64,000 bases of DNA, from assembly GCF_016587375.1 (NCBI RefSeq), contig NZ_BNJG01000002.1, positions 1,240,001 to 1,304,000 of the forward strand, written 5' to 3'. Below, piece by piece: positions 44,801 to 52,313 of the stretch. Each line of letters begins with the position of its first letter. The first letter of the stretch is position 1. Source of the DNA: Ktedonobacter robiniae. GTDB lineage: Bacteria; Chloroflexota; Ktedonobacteria; Ktedonobacterales; Ktedonobacteraceae. Both the position numbers and the translations under genes were made by a program. A model generated the notes under the pieces. That model had not been told where the DNA came from, did not search any database, and was given only the letters and a program-made list of their open reading frames with translations.

Positions 44801-44929
44801 GAGTTCAGCCAATCCCTTTGACCAGGACTCCTCACCCGCCAGCGGCACCTGCTGCCCTCCAGCATCGCGCAACACATACGCCCTTTCCTCTGGCGACCAG
44901 AGTACATGGTAAGACGCGCGCCTGGGCAT
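41804..44929 (-). CDS. MalT-like LuxR-family ATP-dependent transcriptional regulator
   Basis: This 1041-residue signal-transduction ATPase (STAND type) has an N-terminal region to about residue 130 that is not recognised. The ATPase follows, with Walker A VCAPAGFGKSILVRQW and Walker B SLLVLDDYHVV, then winged-helix and TPR-rich helices. The C-terminal LuxR HTH is LSSQEARVLRLLVAGRSNPE then SINTVKTQLQSIYRKL. Such proteins bind ATP and an inducer, oligomerise and activate promoters. A proline-rich stretch near residues 680-700 (FFQPRPTPAVLPPRRSFTRP) is odd for a TPR array. The ATG at 44929 follows GGAGGG. Confidence 0.92.
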   Translation of the reverse strand: MPRRASYHVLWSPEERAYVLRDAGGQQVPLAGEESWSKGLAELASFAFISRLGPHCTVRREKMQRGDSYWYAYRSLNGHTSKRYIGRHAELTPARLEQVAEFSPQVAMPKVGVENSPQINVPVSQVSSGSVSTVSSLLDSKLQPPRLPAFPVERSRLFALLDAGWGEKVTLVCAPAGFGKSILVRQWLNARHAQTPVAWLSLEDGDNDPVRFWRYMIMACQRLAPDLGTESLALLSAVPPSPFATPSFEAIMTTLLNELAQLAEESLLVLDDYHVVTEARVHTTLTSFIEHLPPKVHILLLSRSAPPLPLIRWRARGELSDLYTNDLRFSREEMADFLRQALPYACSAEALHHLEKHLEGWVAGLRLLSLAVRGKRTPQEVEQYILRLTGEQRSFQDYFVQEILASQPEPLQSLLLRTSILSRVSGSLCAALTEREESAELLEVLARAGLFLEELEGGEGERWYRYYPLFAEAMQAEARTCLGEETLRDLARKASLWFEQHQMPIEAVEAALRAHDITRSADLIEQLVESIHPQRPREHFIINEFHTLCRWLAQLPEDMLRKHPMLCFSYANALLYTFVLDEIPLTEEKGWLLMKSLDMAQEGWQREGNMPRLGEVLSYRAILARQYGAINEAIELAQEALTYLPEDSSMWRPISLSVIGTHLYLSGQLNGARDFFQPRPTPAVLPPRRSFTRPGVIIYSRICREQVVLHQAGAHLRPLLAQAREDEDRDDISDALLELAHLSYAWNRLDEAEQQAQEALVLAKQIQVEETIVYASLLLVDIRQARGDNGGALQLLSELQAGIQPGLTPLHTQLYRQVQAVQAYLHLVVGDLVAVERWLKDREQNEEPFPPLFAEKEELLITRYELVQGQYEEVLLRLVALSLQAQGAGRIDRALKMKLLMARAHAGLHQVREARRLVQEVVLQAAPENYLRLFLDEGEELVPLLRSLLPELQGETPLRFVRELLQMLTRGSSAVELSEALSSQEARVLRLLVAGRSNPEIANELVVSINTVKTQLQSIYRKLNVSNRVEASEAARQLKLV

Positions 44930-44961
44930 ACAGGTTCCCTCCTCATAGTATTTAGTAGACC

Positions 44962-45043
44962 AACGCTGCTGAAGCACGCGTCTACATATGATGATACGGA
45001 AATTTTCGTACCATCATATGTAGACGCGTGCTTCAGCAGCGCC
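44962..45043. repeat. Dispersed inverted repeat, family 1, copy E
   Basis: The arms 44962-44989 and 45016-45043 pair with few mismatches (core GAAGCACGCGTCTACATA). The pairing runs on into the spacer (GATGATACGGAAA with TTTCGTACCATC), giving a hairpin of about 80 nt. It lies just upstream of the LuxR gene start. The remaining 45044-45332 stretch shows no gene. Confidence 0.82.
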
Positions 45044-45332
45044 GCCCCCTCGCACAAGGGATTATATCACACATTAGAATGCGTAACGCACGCAGCAATA
45101 GGGCGGGCATCTGCCAGTGGATATCTAGCTAAGTCCCCAAAACGCTATTTGTAGGCATCAACTTCTTGGGCGCCTCTCTAGCTCATGCTCATTTATAACC
45201 TATAACCTGTATATTATAGGATAATCCGCCTGCCTGCACTGGATAGAGCATTTGCCACATCGAGACAGTTTTACCCATGGTGTCAGCCTCGCTGCTCAAA
45301 AAGTTGTAAAATGAAGAGAATAGGAGGTAGCT

Positions 45333-45713
45333 ATGCAGGTTGATTCTTTAGATCATCTCGTCCTCACCGTACAGGATATTGAGGCAACGTGTCAATTCTA
45401 CTCGAACATCCTGGGAATGCGCGTGATCACTTTTGCCGAAGGACGAAAGGCGCTTCAATTCGGGAGTCAGAAAATCAACCTTCACCCAAAGGGGAAAGAA
45501 ATCGATCCGAAGGCTCAATTTCCAACGCCTGGTTCTGCCGACCTTTGTTTCCTGACATCGATACCATTAGAGCAAGTGATCGCGCACCTTGAAGCATGGA
45601 ATGTTCCTCTCCTTCTAGGGCCAGTAGAGCGAACTGGTACCACAAAGTCCCTCATATCTCTCTATTTTCGTGATCCTGATGGCAACCTGCTTGAAATTTC
45701 AAATGCTCGTTGA
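45333..45713 (+). CDS. VOC family (glyoxalase-fold) protein
   Basis: This 126-residue metalloenzyme-fold protein has metal ligands suggested by DSLDHLVLTVQDIEATCQFY (His8), the central INLHPKG histidine and the final DPDGNLLEIS glutamate. The family includes glyoxalases, fosfomycin-resistance enzymes and extradiol dioxygenases; the reaction is not assigned. AGGAGGTAG precedes the ATG. Confidence 0.9.
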   Translation: MQVDSLDHLVLTVQDIEATCQFYSNILGMRVITFAEGRKALQFGSQKINLHPKGKEIDPKAQFPTPGSADLCFLTSIPLEQVIAHLEAWNVPLLLGPVERTGTTKSLISLYFRDPDGNLLEISNAR

Positions 45714-45825
45714 TCGGTTTCTTTGATCAGCGAATACAGTCATCAAAATATTAAATGTGTATCATAAATGAGTTTTTCATGGTATAAAAGAGAAGAGACA
45801 GGACAAGAGGAGGAACATTAATACT

Positions 45826-46215
45826 ATGGCTCAACCCATTATCGTTCCAGGGAAACAAGCGCGAACAGAGAGCCAGGCTCCTATCAGTGCCACAGGACAA
45901 TCCTTTGACCTTCATGAATGGAGCGGGAGTGGTCCGGACTATTTGCACGTCCATTATTCTGACGACGAGGCCTGGCATATCCTGGAGGGAACCCTGACGT
46001 TCCGCTTCGCTGACAAAACCATTGAGGCTCCCGCCGGGACAACTGTGTTCGTGCCAGCGGGCGTCCCTCATACCTATTATGAGGCTGCGGGTCCGACCCG
46101 ATATCTCATCATCATGACGCCACGGTTACGCGAGCTGGTTGCCGCATTACATCAGGCTCCTCACCAGGAACATCGAGCCATTCTACGCCAGTTTGCATCC
46201 GATATGGTAGAGTAG
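45826..46215 (+). CDS. Cupin domain-containing protein
   Basis: This 129-residue single cupin has motif 1 YLHVHYSDDEAWHILEGTLT (His-x-His, Glu) and motif 2 PAGTTVFVPAGVPHTYYE (His) around residues 45-90, enough to bind a metal. Cupins of this size include dioxygenases, isomerases and non-enzymatic binders. AGGAGGAAC precedes the ATG. It may form a unit with the VOC gene 113 bp upstream. Confidence 0.88.
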   Translation: MAQPIIVPGKQARTESQAPISATGQSFDLHEWSGSGPDYLHVHYSDDEAWHILEGTLTFRFADKTIEAPAGTTVFVPAGVPHTYYEAAGPTRYLIIMTPRLRELVAALHQAPHQEHRAILRQFASDMVE

Positions 46216-46403
46216 ATACTTGTTTCAGGTTCGAGACAACTGATTCGGATAGGCTGTGCGGACAATACGGGCCGTTTCTTCTGGCGCCGGGCTGATCGCT
46301 TGTGGCTTGAGTGACATTGGTTGCTCTCCTCTTCTCTTCTTTCAGTTCGGCTGAGTAGATGTTGCCTATCATACCAAACCATGCTCCTCATTACCTATTC
46401 GGT

Positions 46404-47381
46404 TTATCTCAGGGGGTTCGCCATCAGCTTCATTTCTGCGGGAGAACCTAAATATTGGGTACTGGACAAGGAAAAAGGATGCTCACTTGATTCTTTTGTA
46501 CTGTCAAGGGAAGCAAAAACCACACGCGCTGCCTCATCCAGGGGAAGAAACGCAGCAATACAGGGATACCTGTGGCTACAGACTGAGATGTGGATGTGCC
46601 GAAGTTGTATCGGAAGTAGTTCGGACGTTTCGGCATGCCGGCTGAGCACTATTTTTGACGGAGTATCTCGTTGGAGAAGCGGCTTTCCATCTCGTTCCCA
46701 GTACGCGCGAAAATCCGCGAGCGTAGAGAAGCGTTCAATCAGTTCCTGATACCAGGGCTCAAATTGGTACAGGATATTACTGTGCTTAAAGAGGTGAATG
46801 CCGAGGGATGCCTGGGCTTGCCAGACATTCCTGGCCTGATCATTGAACGTCGAACGTACGCGCATAGGGAAGTTGGGATGAAACAGGAAATGGAAGAGAT
46901 GGCGTTGTGGCTCCTGGAGAGCTTCGAGTGGTGGGATCTCAAACACCCTCTGGAAGGCGTCGTTGGCCGCATGGACCGAGAGGGTGTGGGTCACAATGAT
47001 TGCCGGGTAAGGCAACATTCCCATCACGTGTTGGGCCTGCTCTAGCGCTTGCTTGAGCGCGCCCCCCTCCAATTCGAGACTTTCGGGAAGATAACGGGCG
47101 GCTAAGAGCAAGTCGTTGCGCTCTTTCGCACTACATTCGAGATACTGTGCAATCCGCATGATCGTCTTTTGGCTTGGCACCCGGCGCGAACGCCCCTCCA
47201 ACAAATTTCTGTAGGTGGGACAGGCTTCATTGGCTAACTCTTGTTGGGTAAAGCGTTTGAGAAGTGGATGGGGACGCTTCCTCGCCTCCTGCTGTCTTTT
47301 GATCCGCAAGGTTTCAATCTGGTGAAGAACATCACGTAGGACATCCAATCTGTGAGAAGAACCGGGTTCGCTGTTCATCAT
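46404..47381 (-). CDS. HTH regulator with MmyB-like ligand-binding domain
   Basis: This 325-residue regulator has an N-terminal XRE-type helix-turn-helix at about residues 35-95 (FTQQELANEACPTYRNLLEG, VPSQKTIMRIAQYLEC). A C-terminal MmyB-like domain follows (PAIIVTHTLSVHAANDAFQR, FNDQARNVWQAQAS), a PAS-related fold that binds fatty-acid-like ligands. It may control the divergent ABM monooxygenase gene. Two adjacent ATGs at 47381 and 47378 follow GGAGAGAGG. Confidence 0.85.
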   Translation of the reverse strand: MMNSEPGSSHRLDVLRDVLHQIETLRIKRQQEARKRPHPLLKRFTQQELANEACPTYRNLLEGRSRRVPSQKTIMRIAQYLECSAKERNDLLLAARYLPESLELEGGALKQALEQAQHVMGMLPYPAIIVTHTLSVHAANDAFQRVFEIPPLEALQEPQRHLFHFLFHPNFPMRVRSTFNDQARNVWQAQASLGIHLFKHSNILYQFEPWYQELIERFSTLADFRAYWERDGKPLLQRDTPSKIVLSRHAETSELLPIQLRHIHISVCSHRYPCIAAFLPLDEAARVVFASLDSTKESSEHPFSLSSTQYLGSPAEMKLMANPLR

Positions 47382-47710
47382 GCCTCTCTCCTATTCCGAA
47401 GCCGTGGCAGAGGTCTGTCTTTGACAGATGCCTCGATCTCTCGCCAATTCAGCGTAGTTTTACACTTGGTATAACACCCTTTCCCCCATATACTATTTCC
47501 TGGAAACAGAAAGCACCCGATGCGCATGGCTGCTTGGCAGAGGTTCTCTTGAGGAGGGCCAATAAGCGTTTCGCCCATGCATGAGCCAGAATGCTGAACG
47601 TCTGGCAAACTGGCTCATGTGTGTGCGTCGCAGGCACCCGGAAAGGTGAATTGGTACATGTATCAATTTTCAGGAAAGGTGCTGATGAAAAAAGAAAAAG
47701 GAGAGAACAT

Positions 47711-48013
47711 ATGGTTACTGTAGGATTTCTCATTCAATTCGAGACAAAACCAGGAAAAGAGGCGGATGTCGAGCGCGAGCTCAAAGCAGCGTTGGCAGTA
47801 GTGCAGAAGGAGCCAGCAACGACCGCCTGGTTCGCGGCCCGCGTGGGACCCTCGAAGTACGCTGTCTTCGACGCTTTTCCAGACGAAGAAGGGAGACAAG
47901 CTCACTTCAACGCCAATGTGGCGCCGTTGCAGGCGGTAGCTTCCGAACTGTTTGTTGAAGGATCACTGGTCATGGAGAGGGTTGATATCCTGGCGGCCAA
48001 GCTTCCTGAGTAG
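47711..48013 (+). CDS. Antibiotic biosynthesis monooxygenase (ABM) domain protein
   Basis: This 100-residue dimeric ferredoxin-like fold protein reads VTVGFLIQFETKPGKEADVE, then PATTAWFAARVGPSKYAVFD and EEGRQAHFNANVA, typical of ABM/YgiN-like quinol or small-aromatic monooxygenases without cofactor. The ATG at 47711 follows AAAGGAGAG. It is divergent from the HTH/MmyB-type regulator, its probable controller. Confidence 0.88.
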   Translation: MVTVGFLIQFETKPGKEADVERELKAALAVVQKEPATTAWFAARVGPSKYAVFDAFPDEEGRQAHFNANVAPLQAVASELFVEGSLVMERVDILAAKLPE

Positions 48014-48037
48014 AGACTGCAAAGATCTTTATTGGTT

Positions 48038-48125
48038 CATCCACCAAGTGGGGAGGGGAGTGGGGTGTTCCCCACTCCCCAGCAGGAGGGAGACCCTCCT
48101 GCACCTCCCCTTGGTTTAGCGGATG
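48038..48125. repeat. Nested hairpins forming a three-way junction
   Basis: Hairpin 1 is GGGGAGTGGGG/CCCCACTCCCC (48055-48080) and hairpin 2 is GCAGGAGGG/CCCTCCTGC (48082-48102). Both are perfect and enclosed by an outer stem CATCC..ACCAAG with CTTGGT..GGATG (48038-48048 with 48110-48125). The layout is cloverleaf-like but no tRNA features are present. It lies 25 bp after the ABM gene stop. Confidence 0.65.
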
Positions 48126-48159
48126 CACCAGTTATGTGCCGAAGGAAACAGATGGAGTT

Positions 48160-48197
48160 TGAACATTGCCAGGATCTCATGATCCTGGCAATGTTCA
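48160..48197. terminator. Perfect 17-bp hairpin
   Basis: TGAACATTGCCAGGATC and its exact complement flank a TCAT loop. It lies between the nested hairpins and the broken hydrolase gene. There is no U tract. Confidence 0.5.
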
Positions 48198-48248
48198 ATA
48201 CACGAGAGAGCAGATATTCGGACACATTGAACATTTGGAGAAAAATGA

Positions 48249-48689
48249 ATGCTGAATACACAAATTGTGAAGCAACCATTACAGATACAGGTTGATAACA
48301 TAAGCCTTTCTGGGTTGTATGCAGCCCCAACTGAGCAAACGCCACGAGCCTTGCTTGTCGCTCTTCATGGTGGAGGCCTAAGTGCAGGGATGTTTGATGT
48401 TTCTGTCACAGACGAAGCTACTTTTCTTGAAACGGCAGCAGGCCTGGACTACGCAGTCATCGCCCTTGACCGTCCGGGATACAGGGCCAGCGCAGAGATC
48501 GCACCCGACCAGAGTACCTTTCCCAATCAGGTTGACCTGCTCTTGCCACCCTTACAACAAGCCTGGGAACAGTATGGAGGAGTGTCGGCAGGGATTCATC
48601 TTGTAGGACATTCAAGAAGAATGCCGTATCCAGGTACTGGCCGCCAGTATCCAAAGGGAAGAGAAGGCATCAGGAAGCAGACAGGATAA
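48249..48689 (+). pseudogene. Alpha/beta hydrolase, truncated
   Basis: The N-terminal half of an alpha/beta hydrolase is clear: LLVALHGGGLSAGMF (oxyanion loop), DYAVIALDRPGYRAS and the nucleophile elbow HLVGHS. The normal glycine-rich continuation of the elbow is then lost. The frame runs out after 27 unrelated residues, while a neighbouring frame keeps IQVLAASIQREEK for a short way. The acid and His of the triad are missing, so the gene is dead. A ribosome-binding site GGAGAAAA precedes the start. Confidence 0.8.
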
Positions 48690-48800
48690 CTAGAAGAGGA
48701 AAGTGATTTACACTTTCCTTTGTGGGCGAAAATTGGGTCTGGCACACTCTTCACCTCATTTACCAGAAACACCGTACCATGAACAGATAATACCGTGCTC

Positions 48801-48839
48801 AAAGAAAAGACGACCAGGAACGATTAATGTCCCTGGTCG
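48801..48839 (-). terminator. Rho-independent terminator of murA
   Basis: On the minus strand CGACCAGG and CCTGGTCG (48832-48839 and 48811-48818) form a stem followed by TCTTTTCTTTG. It lies 17 bp downstream of the murA stop. Confidence 0.7.
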
Positions 48840-48855
48840 CATGCTACTTGCATTC

Positions 48856-50238
48856 TTAGAGGAGCACGCCGGCCTTTTCGCGCTCTTCGGAGATGGTGAG
48901 GCCGAGCTGGGTGAAGCGGCGGATGACGGCGCTACAGCCGCGCTCAATCATGCTGGCATTCTCGATGATGGTCTCGCCCTCGGCGACGGCTCCGGCGAGG
49001 ACCAGGGCCATACCTGCCCGCAGGTCGAGGGCCTCAACGGTCGCGCCTACAAAGGCGGTGGGGCCCTTGACGACCGCCGCCTCGCCGTCCAGGCCAATCT
49101 GCGCGCCCATGCGATTGAGCTCCTGGGCGGCGGCGAAGCGCTTGTTGAAGACGGTCTCGCGAATATAGGAGGTGCCCGAGGCACAGCAAGCAAGGGCCAT
49201 CATCTGCGGTTGCAGGTCGGTGGCAAAACCGGGATAGGGCCAGGTGGTAATATTGATCGGGCGCAGAGTGGAAGGGCGACGCACGCGAATAACGGGACCT
49301 TCCTGCTGCAACTCGACGCCCATCTGCTCTAACTTGGCGCGGGCCACGCCGAAGTGGCGCAGTTGCGCGCCAATCAGCTCGATATCGCCCTGGGTGGCCG
49401 CCGCCAGCATGGCGAAGGTGCCAGCGTCGATGCGGTCCGGCATGATGGTGTATTCTACGCCGGAGAGCTCGGAGACGCCTTCGATCTGGAGCACACCTGT
49501 GCCAATGCCGGAGATGCGCGCGCCCATCATGTTGAGGAAGTTGGCGACGTCGGCGATCTCGGGTTCGAGCGCGGCATTCTCAATGATGGTGGTTCCCTGC
49601 GCCATACAGGCCGCGACCATCAGGTTCTCGGTTCCAGTGTGGCTGGGAGTATCCAGGTAGAGATAGTTACCCTGCAAGGGTCCCTCGCGGCTCACGTCGA
49701 TATTCTCGCCTTGCTCGCTTACAGTGGCCCCCAGGCGCGCGAAGCCGCGATAGTGGAAGTCCAGGCTGCGCTTGCCCAGGCTACAACCACCCACGGTCTC
49801 AATCGCAACATTCCCCACGCGCTGGAGCACGGGCGCCAGGAAGAGCACGGAGGCACGGAAACTACTCGTCAGGCGCTCGGCGAGGGTGCTCACATTCAAG
49901 TTGGAGGCATCGACTACCAGTACCTGGTCCTCCTCGTGGAGGGTCATTTTGACGCCCAGGGAGCGCGCCAGCTCAATGGCAGCGTAGACATCGCGGATCA
50001 GGGGTACATTGCGCAGGATAGTCTGGCCCTTGGAGACCAGGAGCGAGGCGGCAATAATGGGAAGCGCGGCGTTCTTCGCGCCCTGCACCACTACTGAACC
50101 CTCTAGCCTCTGTCCACCCTCGATGCGATAACGTAGCGCCTGGCTGTTCAGCATGTCCCGCTGGGCCTCTTTGATGAAGTGCTGGGGATTAACCTCAAGC
50201 CAGTCGCAGAGCCGCAGGAAGGTCTCTACATCTAGCAT
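48856..50238 (-). CDS. murA: UDP-N-acetylglucosamine 1-carboxyvinyltransferase
   Basis: MurA transfers enolpyruvate from PEP to UDP-GlcNAc, the first committed step of peptidoglycan synthesis. The core starts at YRIEGGQRLEGSVVVQGAKN (substrate-binding Lys-Asn) at residue 37. The catalytic loop that usually holds Cys reads TVGGCSLGKRSLDFH, so a cysteine is retained near it. MPDRIDAGTFAMLAA and GFATDLQPQMMAL are conserved later. The first 36 residues (MLDVETFLRLCDWLEVNPQH) are not part of MurA but the end of an XRE helix-turn-helix whose start lies upstream in another frame. Confidence 0.93.
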   Translation of the reverse strand: MLDVETFLRLCDWLEVNPQHFIKEAQRDMLNSQALRYRIEGGQRLEGSVVVQGAKNAALPIIAASLLVSKGQTILRNVPLIRDVYAAIELARSLGVKMTLHEEDQVLVVDASNLNVSTLAERLTSSFRASVLFLAPVLQRVGNVAIETVGGCSLGKRSLDFHYRGFARLGATVSEQGENIDVSREGPLQGNYLYLDTPSHTGTENLMVAACMAQGTTIIENAALEPEIADVANFLNMMGARISGIGTGVLQIEGVSELSGVEYTIMPDRIDAGTFAMLAAATQGDIELIGAQLRHFGVARAKLEQMGVELQQEGPVIRVRRPSTLRPINITTWPYPGFATDLQPQMMALACCASGTSYIRETVFNKRFAAAQELNRMGAQIGLDGEAAVVKGPTAFVGATVEALDLRAGMALVLAGAVAEGETIIENASMIERGCSAVIRRFTQLGLTISEEREKAGVLL

Positions 50239-50372
50239 CTTGCCGTTCTCGATGCGCGAGAGGGTCGCCGGGCTGACATTGCCGATCTCCTGCGCGATAT
50301 CACGCAGCCCCGATCACCACGCCTCTCCTTCAAAAGGACCGCCAGTTGCTGTGTATCTAACATGCTTCCCAT
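50239..50372 (-). pseudogene. XRE helix-turn-helix leader of murA, frameshifted
   Basis: ATG 50372 follows AGGAGAAAG and reads MGSMLDTQQLAVLLKERRGD. At the GGGG run (50308-50311) one base appears missing. One frame over the sense continues LRDIAQEIGNVSPATLSRIE and NGK straight into the murA frame at MLDVETF. With one base restored, 48856-50372 is a single 505-codon gene: an HTH_3 domain (residues 1-75) fused to MurA. Either the fusion is real with a sequencing error, or the mutation has freed murA from its HTH. Confidence 0.8.
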
Positions 50373-50414
50373 GATTGCTTTCTCCTACTCTTTTCGTTTC
50401 TTGCATGAGACAAT

Positions 50415-50442
50415 TGTATAATATATGAAACAAAGCTGTCAA
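50415..50442 (-). promoter_or_regulatory. Sigma-70 promoter for the HTH-murA gene
   Basis: On the minus strand TTGACA (50442-50437) and TATACA (50420-50415) are separated by 16 bp, 43 bp upstream of ATG 50372. Confidence 0.6.
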
Positions 50443-50448
50443 GAAAGC

Positions 50449-50512
50449 AGTGATTTGCTGTGGATGTGTGGCATGGGCATTCGACCATGCCACACATCCA
50501 CAGCAAATCACT
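50449..50512. terminator. Perfect 28-bp hairpin between NIPSNAP and HTH-murA genes
   Basis: The arms 50449-50476 and 50485-50512 are complementary with an 8-nt loop. It lies 35 bp after the NIPSNAP gene stop and directly upstream of the murA promoter. Confidence 0.6.
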
Positions 50513-50546
50513 AAATAGGAATAGCTCTTGTATTTACTATACTCCT

Positions 50547-51365
50547 CTATATGTTATGGGCAGAGGAATGATGGCGCATGAGAGAGCGCCGGGCCGGTAA
50601 TAATTCCAGTACTTCTTGTGGCCTTGCCAGCCATTCTTGCAGGGTAGGAGTAAGGGCCGCGGTCCAGGCATCGCTTTCGGAGAGCGCGGAGAGATAACTC
50701 TCATATGCCGCTTCATCGGCGAAGGAGGCGAACCAGGCAAAGATGTGCTCACCTTCACGTACTGGCAGTGCCGGAAAGGTATTCTCGCTTGCTTCAGTAA
50801 CGAAATACCCTGAAATAGCTGCGCCAGCCACACGCTGTACAGGGGCCACCCCTTTTTCGAAAAGCTCGACGAATTTAGCTTCAACCGGGGTAGCGAATGT
50901 GTAGAGAGTCGCGATAATAATTCCTCCCGCCGCCTCTGGCACGTCTTTCCCAGGGCGGTTGTTCAGTTCAAGATGGAATTCTCCTGTACGACTGGCTGGT
51001 TTGAACAACAAAACGTTATCCGAGTCGATCATTGTATCGTTGGCGGCATCTCGATGCTCTCGCCAGATCGGACCGTAATAGAAGTTCTGGAGAGCCAGGC
51101 GACGTGCCTCCATATCGGTAAAGCCACGCAGCCAGACGAATTGATCTGGCCTGTTGCGCCGGCGAAACTGACCCAGAACGTGCGCGCCAGCCTGCTCCTG
51201 CCCCTCGATAAAATGCTCCTCAAACAAGGCAATCAGCTCATCGCGCCGGCCAGGTTTGAGCGTATATTGCCGTAGCTCGATGATGCCGCTATATGCCTCT
51301 CCGGCTTGCCCTGGCGTTTGTGAAACATCCTGTTCTTTGTTTATCTGAGTGTTTGTATCTGACAT
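50547..51365 (-). CDS. NIPSNAP family protein
   Basis: This 272-residue protein has two ferredoxin-like dimeric alpha-beta modules, as in NIPSNAP proteins: SGIIELRQYTLKPGRRDELI at about 27-46 and VLGQFRRRNRPDQFVWLRGF at about 63-82, then a second module from about 150 (GGIIIATLYTFATPVEAKFV). The biochemical function is not established. The ATG at 51365 follows GGAAGGA. Confidence 0.87.
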   Translation of the reverse strand: MSDTNTQINKEQDVSQTPGQAGEAYSGIIELRQYTLKPGRRDELIALFEEHFIEGQEQAGAHVLGQFRRRNRPDQFVWLRGFTDMEARRLALQNFYYGPIWREHRDAANDTMIDSDNVLLFKPASRTGEFHLELNNRPGKDVPEAAGGIIIATLYTFATPVEAKFVELFEKGVAPVQRVAGAAISGYFVTEASENTFPALPVREGEHIFAWFASFADEAAYESYLSALSESDAWTAALTPTLQEWLARPQEVLELLPARRSLMRHHSSAHNI

Positions 51366-51437
51366 TTCTCTAAATCCTTCCAGAGGGTGCCCTTTGACGA
51401 ATAAGGCAACCCATCGCACGAAACTGCTCTAAAATCT

Positions 51438-51592
51438 GGTAGGGACCCGATTTATCGCGTCCAAAGGCGATTAATCGCCTGTAGGCGCAGCCCAAAACGC
51501 TTCCTCTTGAGAATGTTGCGTTTCAAAACAAAAACCGGCTTGCGCCGCACTGCCATGAATGGCATTCGGACGCGGTAAACCGGGTCCCTACC
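51438..51592. repeat. MITE-like element, family 2, copy 3
   Basis: This is a 155-bp element with tips GGTAGGGACCC and GGGTCCCTACC. The right end (GGTAAACCGGGTCCCTACC) is identical to that of copy 1 at 23870-24037. Inner arms are imperfect and the core is not conserved. It lies just upstream of the NIPSNAP gene. Confidence 0.8.
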
Positions 51593-51629
51593 GAGATATT
51601 CGCCTCGCTTTTCATGTTAGGTAGAGACC

Positions 51630-52148
51630 CTACGCCTCCCTGGTGAAATTCATGATCCAGTTTGTTTCCCAGTGTTCGCCTCCATCGAAGGAGAAGGCCT
51701 GCTGCCAGCGCGCGGTGGTCGCCGTAAATTCGTCCCAGATGTAGCGTACGTGGAGTGGCTGGCCATCGGGGGTCTCGATGACCTGGAAGAAGGTGCCGAT
51801 CTCATTCTCAAATGTGCCATACAATGGCCTGTAGTCGAGAGGATTACGATTATCGATCCAGATAATTGACCATTGTTGGGTTGTAGGTTCAAAGGCCTTG
51901 ATGCTCAATCCTAGAGCACGCTCGCCCGAGGGAAGTGTGGCTTCCCAATGCTCAACAATCGCCCGCCCATCAAGCTGCTTCTCGAAGTGATCACAGCCCT
52001 GGAATTCCTCCCACACCGCCTCTTCCCCAAGAGCTTGATTCGCAAGAAAGTAGTTTCCCGCCTTGCGCCTGTTCACCACCTTCCAACTGCCAATAAGCGC
52101 ATCGAAATCGTGGCCAAAATTCTGGGTATGCTCGTGTGTCATGTGCAT
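51630..52148 (-). CDS. Uncharacterised DUF1579-like protein
   Basis: This 172-residue soluble protein contains ALIGSWKVVNRRKAGN, WEEFQGCDHFEKQLDGRAIV, FEPTTQQWSIIWIDNRNP and FSFDGGEHWETNWIMNFTR, a lipocalin-like beta pattern seen in DUF1579 and related proteins. No catalytic residues are evident. It is divergent from a WYL regulator, which probably controls it. The ribosome-binding site is weak (AGAAAGAAA). Confidence 0.72.
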   Translation of the reverse strand: MHMTHEHTQNFGHDFDALIGSWKVVNRRKAGNYFLANQALGEEAVWEEFQGCDHFEKQLDGRAIVEHWEATLPSGERALGLSIKAFEPTTQQWSIIWIDNRNPLDYRPLYGTFENEIGTFFQVIETPDGQPLHVRYIWDEFTATTARWQQAFSFDGGEHWETNWIMNFTREA

Positions 52149-52212
52149 GTTTTCTTTCTGTTCTGGCTCGCTACTTGCGTACGCGGCTACTAGTGAGCGT
52201 TGCCCGTTTCTT

Positions 52213-52240
52213 GTAGGGTCCATGCCGGCATGGACCCTAC
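52213..52240. repeat. Perfect 28-bp palindrome, family 3
   Basis: GTAGGGTCCATGCC is followed directly by its complement, then TTTTTG. The same arm sequence forms the ends of the element at 29642-29741. It lies between divergent starts. Confidence 0.6.
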
Positions 52241-52313
52241 TTTTTGCAGTATAGAGCTTAAAGGTGGTAATATTGACCCTAATTAAAGCTGATTTTAGAT
52301 AGGAGAGAAGAAA

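Noticed and set aside
46321..46749. Plus-strand ORF over the HTH/MmyB gene
   Set aside because: Antisense shadow of the regulator gene.
48038..48125. tRNA gene suggested by the cloverleaf-like folding
   Set aside because: No T-loop GTTCRA, no D-loop pattern, no anticodon arm of 5 bp and 7-nt loop, and no CCA-compatible acceptor stem.
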